A DNA stretch of 64,000 nt from contig NC_064037.1 of the NCBI RefSeq assembly GCF_932526225.1, positions 9,592,203-9,656,202 of the forward strand, in the 5' to 3' direction. Numbering within the stretch: the first letter of the stretch is position 1; the number at the start of each line of letters is the position of its first letter. Of this stretch, positions 1-12,100 are shown one piece after another. The notes beneath the pieces were generated by a model. That model made no database searches. It was given only the letters and a program-made list of their open reading frames with translations, and was not told where the DNA came from. The stretch comes from Nematostella vectensis. Taxonomy: Eukaryota; Cnidaria; Anthozoa; Actiniaria; Edwardsiidae. A program made the translations under genes and the position numbers.

Positions 1-141
1 GAAGAATCCAATAAAGAACGAGTCTGAACTTTACTGTCTGTGAACATTGAATTGTTTGATGAGAGTTTACAATATTTTGTTATGAAAACTTCTATGTATT
101 CAATGTCAACTTGTAAACTTTATCCCTGTTGTTTGTTTCAG

Positions 142-3100
142 TGGCTTTTTAAATGTGATAATATCCAGTATACTCTTGTTCCCGCCAGTGGGAAAGAAGA
201 TCTTGCCAGGGCTTATCTTGAACATGCAGAACAGGTACATTTTTATTAAGTCTCTGGTCATTCTTATTATTCTTGTTGTTGTTGTTGTTGTTGTTGTAAT
301 TGATTGTTATGCCATATAAGTATAAGTATTAAGTCTCTGGTCATTCTCATTATTCTTATTGTTGTTGTTGTTGTTGTTGTTGTAATTGATTGTTATGCCA
401 TATAAGGCAAAGCTTACACATACCTTGTTATAGTGCTACACTCACTATAATGATTGTCTCAGTAAAATAATATAAATGCACGTACAAGCCTTGATATACT
501 GTAGTGTTACACTCAATATAACGCCCCTCTGTAACCCAGCGAAATCTAGATTTCTGTCAGGATTTATTTTGGAACTCACTGGTTCTAAATTTTCCCACTG
601 GGTCAGCTAATTTTTATTAACCCCTGGTCACTCGACTTACTTGCCGGGTTAGAAAGAAACTGTATGGGTTGGTAAGGAAATCTCTCTAGGTGATGATATC
701 AATTTGAGGTCCCACCAACCATAAACTATGTTGGGAATAATCTTGATTGAACTCTATAATCAATATGATAATGCTGGTCCCTTGCCATATCATTATATTG
801 AGGTTCCACTGTATCAGGAATACAAAATGAAGATTAGTCTGTGTTATGTATCAAAGGGAGCAGTATGTCTTGTATGCACAAGTATCAATATTCTGAAGGT
901 AAATGTTTAAATGATAAGGTGCTATTGTGATAAGTGATTCAATGTTTATATTTTATTTCTAGATTAAGCATATATTTTTGGTAAACTGCGGAGGGAACAT
1001 CAACCTGCTAGAGACCCTAGAGCCAGACGAGGATGTGACATTCTACATCGCAGACAGGTGAATGTCAGGTCATAAATACTCTAATCCTACATCTTAGCTG
1101 AGCTATTGTATAATTATACAATAGGGTGTGTTGAGAGGCTGATATGCTATCTTGGTTTACAACAGAAAAAAGGCAAATTATTTAATGTACTTATTGTTCG
1201 AACAAAATTTAGCATTTACTTTTGATTAGAAAAATGTATAGCATTTGTACGTGGCTTAAATTTAGCAAGAAAATTTCAATTTCAGAAAAGGTTTTTTTTC
1301 ATTGAAATATTTTTGTCACCCTGATATGATGGTTGCAGTCTTTTTCTCTGTTTATTTTGGCATGAGTTTACCATTCAGAAAGCCTGTGATCTATGTATTA
1401 GTGCAAGTAACCTATAAATCTGATGAGGGTGATTGTATGAAAACTAGCTATTTGATCACTTATATCACTACAATAAATGAAAGTTTTCAAGTGCATCTGC
1501 TGTGAAGCATTTCATTTTCTTATAATCTCCTTATGTTGTATGACTACAAAATGCCCCAAGTTTATCTTGATCATGTTGTTTTAGCATCCTATTAAATAAA
1601 AGTGATGTTTGGGGCTGGTCGAATTTGTGTTAAGAACAAGGGCTGATATCTTAATGTTTTTCAGCCATCGTCCATTGGATCTGGATAATATATACAACCA
1701 AGATCAGGTAGGGAGTCTCATTTGAACTCCACATGTTTTAATTGCATTTTTAAAGTAAAATTGTCATTCATTTTAATTGAAGGTGAAAATTCTGATGAAG
1801 GAGGGCGAAACACTTGAGGTTCCAGATTTTGACGATATATACGCTCAGTCAGAGGTACAGTTGATGGGTAGGGGGTAACTTTGCTATAAACATGATGAGG
1901 ACGCAGTCAAATGTACAGTAGTTTGGGGGGGTAGTTGTTGTGAACATGATGGGGTGCTTCGTCAGAGGTACTGTTGATGGGGGGGGGGGTTACTTTGCAA
2001 TAAACATGATGAGGGGGCAGTCAAATGTACAGTAGTTTGGGGGTAGTTTGCAGTGAACATGATATGTGATGCTCAGTCAGAGGTACTGTTGATGGGGGGG
2101 GGGGGTTACTTTGCAATAAACATGATGAGGGGGCAGTCAAATGTACAGTAGTTTAGGGGTAGTTTGTTGTGAACATGATGGGGTGCTCTGTCAGAGGTAC
2201 AGTTGATTGGGCTGGGTTACTTAGCTAACATGATGGGTTTGGGTGGTAGTGGGGGGAGGGGAGTGTTAAGCCCCAAAAAATACCAAGGATAGCGACATTC
2301 ATACTACTCAATTGTGGATTGTGAATCCCCAAAAATAACAGCAATATACACATACCTGACAACTCTCCCGCATTAGGCGGGAGTCTCAAGATTTTTTACC
2401 CCTTCTCCCGCTCTCCCGCGTTAAGCACCAAATCTCCCACTTTTCAGCAATTTTTATAGCTTCCGAAAAATTCTGAAAAATTATATAGAAAACCATCATT
2501 TTGCCTATTTTCTATTAAAATATTTTAAACAATAATTCCCTTGCCTAGCACAATTTATATAACACCCTCATGAGATCTATAAGGGGATTTGTTCGTGAAA
2601 GTTTTCTATACGGCAAAAACCTGCAAGGTTAAACCCACCCCTCCCCCAAAAAAATGAATATACCCCACCCCTCCCCCCAAAATAATTATCAAGCCTTGAG
2701 ATTTTCAGAGGTTGACAGGTATGTATACATATGTAGTAATTTCCCACCACCAATCCTTGTTTAAATTAGGACAATTAGCTTGATTTTTAATCTCACTACA
2801 TTTTGGGGATGGAAAAGAACTAATTGGTCATTGGCCTGTGGAACCATCTTCAGTGGCCCTTGATAATTACCTATTAGAGTAAGCTGTGTGTAGCAGCCTA
2901 TAGCTAGTGAGATATACAGCATTTGTATACTGACATAGCTATACTGCATCAATCTTATAATGCACTGTACAAATACTAAACATTTACATTTTTTTATTAT
3001 CCTATTCCTAGGATTCAGTTTATTTTCCTTTTAGCTTTGGTGGGAGTCCTATGCTGTGCTATTTCCTTTTTTTTTCACAATGCTGAGAGAAGATCATAGC

Positions 3101-6100
3101 ATTTTTTTTTTACTTTCTTTCAACTGTCTGGTTGTTGTACTTGTCTCACTAACTGATTGTCATTTGTCAGGATGAAGATGATGATGAAGATGATGATGAT
3201 GAGGGTAACGAGTCAGATGAAGGATCAGAGCCATCTAACAAGAGAAGAAAAACAGAAGATGGCAGTGATCATGTGCGTTTCCATTTCTTATTCTGCATAA
3301 CAGAAAAATAGATGCTTGAAAGATAAGATAAAAAGAAAGATAAATGCTTGTTTCAATTAAGTTAATACAAGTTGCTAAAATACACACAGTATGCCAGTAT
3401 TTGTGCAGAGTTATGGATTGCTTGTTTTGAGTGTGAATCAGGCCCTGCCAGGGGGGTGTCCACACGGGTCATTTGTTATTGAAAGATTAAGAAATACTAT
3501 CCCTTTTCCATTCTGTCAAATCTGCTGCCCCTCCTCAACACATTCTGGGCATACAGTATGTGACTGGCACAAAGTTTTAAACTTATGTTAATGTTTCAAT
3601 GTCAACTTCCAGGAGCACCCTCGAAATGCAAGAGCCAGAAGAAAAATATGGGAAAAGAAGAGGTAACAGTAATTGCTATTATTGGTATGAAAATTATGAT
3701 AAAAAACAACAGAGATATTCTTTCTCATTGCAGACAGGAAATACTTTACAGATATCATGAATTTGCTTTTTACGGAACATCTGTAAGTAATGATGTTTCT
3801 TTTTTTCTTTTTTTTTTAAATTTACGTTTAACTATATGGCACACTTGTTTATTTTCTAGTGTTCAGTGCTGATGTATGAACTAGCATGGAAAATGAGCAA
3901 AGATTGTAATGATCTCCTCTGGTATGTATACATTGTCACCTTTTCTGCAGCATAGACATCTTCGCTTAATGCTTATCGGATAAATGCACACAAACAACAA
4001 CACATCAGCCAGAGTAATATTTTTCAACCAAAATAAATGGTGAAAACTAAATTTAAAGGGAATGAGTAACTAAGAAAAAAAGTAAGCTATTGATAAGGTA
4101 GCTGAAGAAATCAAATCAAAACAAAGCAAAGTTGATTAGATACCAGCCATGAACAGCAAAATCCAAATCATGCGATTTTGATTTTCAGGGGGCGGCAGCA
4201 ATCTCCACAACAGTTCTAGACCGTGCCATTCAGTGCAATCATGTTTTATTAGAGCACCCTGTAATAAGCCACCCATAGATAGACTCCAAAGATAGGGGCA
4301 GCTCTTTGAAAAGAAACGACTTTGGAAAAGTGTGACAGAAAAATTGTACTATTGAGAAGAAATTGAGAATGCTACAGTACTTTGTATGTTTTATGTCATT
4401 ATGTCAACATTTTACCACCACATGTGTTGGCATTTTATCACTTTGATTGCCTAATGTTGTGTTTGTTTGTTTCTAGGTGGGCTGCTGTTGGTCTCACAGA
4501 TCAGTATATAAATGAACGAATTGACAGGTAAGTTATTCCTTTCTTTCCAAATCTGACAAAGCTTGTCTGCAAACCAAGTTAATCATTAGTAAGCTTGGCG
4601 TACTCTGATCAATAATTAAATGAGTGAACACTGTGCTAAGTATTTTCCAGGGCTCATTCCATTGTCACAAGTTTTACCAAGCTGTGCTGTATCCAACGGC
4701 AGGTTTTCCTAAGTAGGAGGGCAGGGGGGGGGGGGGGGGGGGGTGGTTGAGCAGGCATAGATCCTACACTATGAGTTGTACAAAGGTGGATCTATGTGTC
4801 TAACAGGGTTTTTGCCCTCCCCAAACCCCCCTCCATTCTCAGAGATTTTGCATAAAATATAAAAAGGAAGCCAATAAATAATGTTGAATCCAGCACAATT
4901 TTTTTTTCCCGATTGGACTTTAGTCCTCCCCATTTTAACCTTTATATTTATTTCTATAATAAAGCACTCCTTTTTGACAGCCAAGTAGGGGAATTTCTGC
5001 CAAGTACCTTTGTATCAACTAATTGTATTTCTGAATCGTATTTCACAAGTGAGAAGTATGTGAGTGATGCAGAGAGCTTACATGAACATGTAATGAGACA
5101 CAACCATGGTGCAGATGAGAATGGCGTATCTATTAACTGCATGAAGATCACTTTTGACTATGAGTATCCTTGCATATTCTTGTGCCCAGTTGCTGTTCCA
5201 GTGCCATATTAATGCAGGCATGGAGATAGGGGGAGGGTCAAAGTGATGGCCTTTAAAGGTCCTAATGTTACTGTTTTCAATTGAAACAATCGTTTATTTG
5301 TAAGAAAACTAATCACAAAATAACAATTCATGAATGAAGCCTAAAGTGGTATTGACCACTGGCTTTAGGATAGTTCAAACCCAAATAAATTAAGCAATGT
5401 CTTGTTAGTGTTGAAAAAATATTCCTCAACTGGAGGTATTTTTTATTCTTCCTCAACTGGAGGTATTTGTCCTGTTTTCGTTCATCCTGCTATCTCTGTT
5501 TTTATGTAAACCTTGTTCAGCCTTAAAGACAATGGGCTACATAACCACTACTTGGTCAATGAGTAATTTGATCCCCAGCAACACATTTTTTCTTAGCTGG
5601 TGGAAATTGATGCTTTGTGTGGCCCAGTAATGTGTGAAATTGTAAAATTGCGTGATTGGCCTTTTTTTACCCACACCATAGTAATACAGCATTATTGTTA
5701 TTACTTCTTTGACTTGTGTTCTCAGATTACGACTTGCACTTTACAGACATTGGTCCCTGTTTGACAGTATTTGGCATTCACACTACACAGCTTGCAGGTC
5801 AAATCACTATTTATACTCCATTAGCATCATTTATGAATACTGAATTATGATTAAGTCAAATATTTGATTATTAGAATTTGGTGTAGATTTCACACCATGG
5901 AATATACCATGAAACACTTACAAATACAGTACTTCATTTAATCTGTGTGTGCGTGTCTTTTTAGATTCCGAGTGTGGACAATGAAGGGGAAGCAGAAGCT
6001 GCATGAATTTCTTGCAGACATGGGGTAAGTAAAATCCTTCAATACAAGTTGACCCACTTTTTGACAGCTGAGAGGAGGGGAAGCGCAAATGGCTCATTTC

Positions 6101-9100
6101 TTTGAAATACTAGTGTGCACCTGGGATTCATGGGGTATCAGGGGAAGTCATGAGTCCTGCTTTTACGATTTGCAACAGGGAAGTGTGCAGTCATTTAGAT
6201 ACCATAGATAAAATTTAGACAGTCCTTCTTGTGGTTGAGGGAAGGGATGGGCGTACACTCCTTAGCTATGCATCTGAGATCTAGGAGCCCTTAGCTATGC
6301 ATCTGAGATCTAGAAGCCCCTAGCTATGCATCTGAGATCTAGGAGCCCTTAGCTATGCATCTGAGATCTAGGAGCCCTTAGCTATGCATCTGAGATCTAG
6401 GAGCCCTTAGCTATGCATCTGAGATCTAGGAGCCCTTAGCTATGCATCTGAGATCTAGGAGCCCTTAGCTATGCATCTGAGATCTAGAAGCCCTAAGCTA
6501 TGCATCTGAGATCTAGAAGCCCTCAGCTATGCATCTGAGATCTAGAAGCCCTTAGCTAATATGCATCTGAGATCTAGGAGCCCTTAGCTATGCATCTGAG
6601 ATCTAGGAGCCCTTAGCTATGCATCTGAGATCTAGGAGCCCTTAGCTATGCATCTGAGATCTAGAAGCCCTTAGCTATGCATCTGAGATCTAGAAGCCCT
6701 TAGCTATGCATCTGAGATCTAGAAGCCCTTAGCTATGCATCTGAGATCTAGAAGCCCTTAGCTATGCATCTGAGATCTAGAAGCCCTTAGCTATGCATCT
6801 GAGATCTAGGAGCCCTTAGCTATGCATCTGAGATCCAGAAGCCCTTAGCTATGCATCTGAGATCTAGAAGCCCTTAGCTATGCATCTGAGGTGTAGGAGC
6901 CCTTAGCTATGCATCTGAGATCTAGGAGCGTCAGGGGGGATGCTTGTGGTCAAGACTGCTTTTAGAACATGTCATGTTGGAAGATTTCAGCTCATATTGA
7001 TATTGTTCTTAGCGTTCCCTTGGTGCAGAGCAGACAAACGTTTTCCAATATGGATGTCCAGCTGAGGAACAACCTAAAGGAGTGGGTTGAGACTTCTGCA
7101 CAGAAATTTGGGTAAGAGCCCATCAGCTGTCACATTTAAGGGATTTTCTTAAATAATTTCATATATACAAATTTTTTTACGCATATTTCATGTCACTTGT
7201 TTTTTTTTGTTTTTTTTTTTACATTTTGGCCATAACCAAACAAGACACGATTTACGGAATTTTCGCGACCCAACAAGATTAAAATGACGCGAAAACTTGT
7301 AATGTAAATTTGATGAGGTAGTTTATAAAATGATCACTTTCAGTATATATTATATTCAGTAAATATCTCTTATTAACTATGGCAGGGGATGTCGGGAACT
7401 GATGGAGCAAAGAATTTTCCACTTTTTTTAAATTCGTAACTCCATAAATGCTAGTATGGCTCAAACTAACCACATTACTAATATATTTTTTACTATTTTA
7501 TCTATATGGTGTTCACATTCTTTGTTTGGTTAGCATGGAGGAAATGTCATATGGATCGTTCAACGTGCAGTATGGATTCCGTAATAAGGTGAGGTCCATG
7601 CATAGGTGAGAATCAGGCAGGGGGTGCTGAGGCGGATCTACCTTTTTGCTAAAGTTTGGCTTAGTGAGAAGGGGGGAGGAATTTTTGTTGTTGTTGTTAC
7701 ATATGGCTTCCTGGCAGCCCAAAGGGGGGGGGGGGGGGTAAACCCCCTAAACCCTCCCCCTATTTCAGCTACTGGGGTTGCTGGAAATAATCAAAATTAT
7801 GTGATGTTCGTTTACAAATGCTCATGGCTTGCTGTCACGAGAGCCAATGGCAAGAACAGAAACAGTATCAGGATAAAAATGATGCGGGATTGGGCAAAAA
7901 AATGCCCGGGAATACGGGATCAAGACCCCCCTCCCTTCCAGACCCTGTGTGAGAACTAACTCCTGTGTCTTTTGATGTCAACAGCTCTGTTCAAGTGACG
8001 TGGTACATGCTGTGAATGCTCTTCTAGAATCTCCGGTAATTGCTCAAGGAGAATTATAGAGCCTTTGTCAGCCGTCTTTTTGTCATCCTAGCAAACCACC
8101 AAGCGTGGTAAACAGTTGTGGCTGATAAGGACTCTTTAAGTGGATTATTGTCCCTGATCCCCTCTTCCTATTTAATGTACAAGGCTCAATCGTTTATTCT
8201 TGCCATGTATCCATTGTAATGGAGTCATTGCTTGCCTTGCAGTCAGATGAGAGTAAATCAGAGAAATTTCTGGACGCATTAGATGCTCTATCAAGGTAGG
8301 TCCTGTGATTTCAAAGGGATTTCAAAGTTGTATACAATACACATCCAAGGGGACACAAAGTTGTATACAATTTACATCCATTCCTGTAAATCCAGTGTCG
8401 TCAAGAACCATATTTAATTAGTGACGGTTCCAGAGAAGACAGTTAAAAAAATAGGCCCGTAAAACGTGCATGTAGCTACAATGGTGCCCCCCTCTCGAGA
8501 CGTCCTGTATCCGACGCTGCTAATCCTCTTGTTTTCCATCCCAGGTCTAATTCTAAACTACTTCTCGATGGAATTGAAATGGCCAAAAAGCAGGTATATA
8601 TTCGCCCTAGAATATTAACATGCATGCATCTAAAAAGAAATAGAAAGCCAAGTCATTTGGTATTCGAATTTTTTGCTATTCGATTTCTTTGGTATTCGAT
8701 TTCTTTGGTATTTGATGTTTTTTTGTAGAGAGTATGTTAGTATTTTTTTTTTGTAGACCTTATGTTTTTCCTGTGGAGATGCTGGAGTTTTAAAGTGTTA
8801 TTATAGTTGTGAGCCCTTGCATTGTTACATTTTTTTTGCTCAGTTGATTGCCCTGGTCACCCAAGTCCGGTCCCTGATCGACATGCATCAAGTAGTATGT
8901 GCTGGACCATTCCTCTACGCTTTCCTCCGTGAGGTTGGAATCACGTTTGCTTCGGTGACGACCTTTTAACTTAAAGCGAGGGTTCGCTTTGGAGGGGAAA
9001 AATATTTGACCTTCAGCCCTAAAAGAAATTATGCATCGTTTGACCAAAGCAAAAAAATATGTTTCATAACAAAAAATATCCTATACTCCAGTTACCGTGA

Positions 9101-12100
9101 AAATAAATCTTGCTCTACAAAAAAAGCCACTCCCCCTTCCCCTCCCCTCAAAAGTTAAATGGTTGACCCCTTATATCAACATATGCAGCATGTGTTGCAG
9201 GTGATAATTATCGATGATTATCGCGATTTTGCGCATAATCTAGAAAGGCTTTAGAATTCTATCCTTCAAATTTCAGATAAAAACTGAACAGTCCCGCTAG
9301 ATAACACTGTCACCTTCATCCCTATTATTGTCCAATCCGATGTAACGCGACGCCGCATTTTCAAAACATCGATTTGTTTTTGTCTTTTGGTATTTTCTGT
9401 TCCGCCAGTCAAATTATTCTAAGCCAATTAGACTCTTGCCATCTCTCGCCCAGTGCAAATGCCTGGCTTCCTGTCGCGACACTGTCTGGTTTTCGTCCAG
9501 AGGATAGCCAGGGAAGTGCACAAAGCGAGACTGTGATTGGCTCAGAACGGTTTTACTGACGGAACAGAAAACCAAAACAAATCGTGTTTTGAAAACTCGG
9601 GTCGCGATACAACGGATTCGACAGTAAAATTGCGATAATTAAAGGTTACATGCTAGCCTGCGAGCGGCGCCTGCTTAAAAACGCCTGCGAGGGAGGCTAG
9701 TTAGAAGTATGCCGTGTAAAAATGTGATTATGCTTGTGATTTCAACAGTTTCGTTATACACCACTTTCACATTTATTCCTGTGTACACACTGGTGCATCA
9801 ACATTATAAACCCCTATCACACAATTGTGATAGTTCACTGTCGATTCCTTGTTCATCTACTACTAACAGTTTAAGTTTAGATCCATTGAACTATCTAAAT
9901 TGTGCATATATTGCAGGGCACCCCGGACTTGAAGATGTTCAGCAAACCAGTAGTCCTTGGCGCTCTTGCACGTTTCGTATTGAGTGCTTATGTAGTCATG
10001 GTATGTTTTCTCTTTTGTTCGAGTTCTTTAAGATCCCATTTCATTGCTTACTTTCCTTACTTACTCTCTTTGTTTTTTCGTTGAACTTCTGGTACCTTGC
10101 TTTCCAACTAATGTTTTTTTTTTTTCATTGTACTTCTAGTACCTTCCTTACTTAATTTACTTATATTTCTTCGTTGTATTTCTAGTCCAAAAATAAAAGA
10201 GCAGCGGCCTTACCATTTGTCCTTGCTGCCCCCTTAGATGCTGAGAAAGGTAAGGCTATCCAGACCCTCCCGGTGTTGGACATTTTCCATAACTCTTTTT
10301 CCTTATTTAAAAACCATCAATAATTCTAAACGCAAGCTTTATAAAGGATACCGTGGAATAGATTTTTTACATTTTGTTCATTTAGTAGAATTTCGCATGA
10401 AAGCAGGAATAAATATTTCCCCAAATAATTTCTTTCAAAGCTCAAATCATTACTTTCATCGTGTAATTTCCAGTGAAACCAGAAATATTTTTCTTGTTCT
10501 CGTGGTTGGCCGGCCCTAAAGGGAGTGTTTACCACACTGTTTCATCTCTCTTTAATTTTCATGGATTTAGCGGGCTATAACTCTGCTTTGAGTTTCGCTC
10601 CAATCTGTATGCTTTAATAAGTTACAGTATCAACGCAAATCATAGTTGAGAGCTCATGTTTGACACATTAGTTCATATCTTTCCGAGATTTTTTTCTTTT
10701 TGAGAAGTTATATAGTGTTATGTATCGAAGATTGGGTATCAAAACGTCACATGAAACCAAATTCGCGACTTTGGTGCCAGTCATACTGCGATGGATATTA
10801 CGTGGTTAACCTAGCTTCCCGTGATAACGGCATGCTACTTAAATTTACCATATAACACCACTTTTTTAGTCAATTTTTGGGACGCGCTTCATACATTTTG
10901 AAAAAAAATCAAGACTCAATTATTTACTGAATTCATTCGAAAATAATCAATTGAACCGATGGAAATGAAAGGTCTCTTATACATTGTTCCTTCCTGGGAA
11001 ATCAAAAAGACAGCTGCCATATTTTCCCAAAGCACTTAACGGGAACTCAATAAGAGCATTCACAGCATGTTACTACGTTACTAGAACAAAAACTTTCGAC
11101 ATCAAAATCAACCCGAATTAGAAGTGATAAGTGAGGGTAAGATAATTTCCGCGAGTGCGCTATGAATTTTTATGAACCAATTTATAAAAAAAAGCGATTG
11201 CAGCGATGGCTTTTGATAAATCTATCACAATGACATTGAAGACATAGCATACAGTGTTTTGAGAGAAAAAATCGCAAAGTTTTGCGTTGCTTATAAGAAG
11301 GGAATGTACGGTCCGCTAAACAACCAATGTGAGCGCACGTATTACGCTAATCAACCAATGAGAGTGCGCGCGTAGTATGCTAATCAACCAATCAGAGCGC
11401 ACGTAGCACCGTTGCTGTATCATAAAAACTGAAGTCTTATTTCAATACGATATGTCTGGGACTATAAACTCGCTCTGCTTTTGACGCCTTGTAGACGCGA
11501 TAATCGGAATGTTGACATTCGCACTGACCATCTGGACATCATGAAGTTTTTCTTATTTTATGCAATGATCATTGAGGAGAGTCATAAAAGCTCTGCTTTA
11601 TTTCCGCTTTGTGAGGAAATGGAATCTTTAAACGCAGCAGTGTCTTGAAGCACCTTAAACCTCCCTGCTTGGATGATGCATTTAGCATAGGAAGCACAGA
11701 GCATAGGAAGCACAGAGCCAACTCTATTTGCTTTAAAGGTAAGGGTTCTATTCTATATGTCCAACAAAGCACAAACTTTTTTAGCATTCTATTCTAAATT
11801 AAGATTTCATTTGATTGTCTTTTACCGTTGTCCCTATTTACCAATCATAAAGGTATTCGTTCTGGCAAATTCGGGTTTAAGTGCAGTTTAAGTGGCAGTG
11901 CCTACACTCTGTCACTCATGATTATAAATTACCAACTGCCGATTAAAGTAGGATAAAGCCAGTACCATTTCAAGAGCATTCGATCGCTATACAATTACTA
12001 ACATTTTATTTTTCTGTTAATTTACAATTCAAAATTTCTCAGTTCTGGATTATTATTTTCATAAAAATTTCACAGACGAAAATGCTTTCTGCAAACACAA

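Noticed and set aside
6262-6930. CRISPR-like regular repeats of 22-33 bp (also 23.6, 30.6, 34.4, 37.3 and 45.2 kb)
   Set aside because: Units are directly contiguous with no unique spacers, and the genome is animal, so these are minisatellites.
9709-10155. 148-codon + strand ORF
   Set aside because: It runs through the CDC45 exon at 9917-10000 in the wrong frame and into introns; it has no own features.
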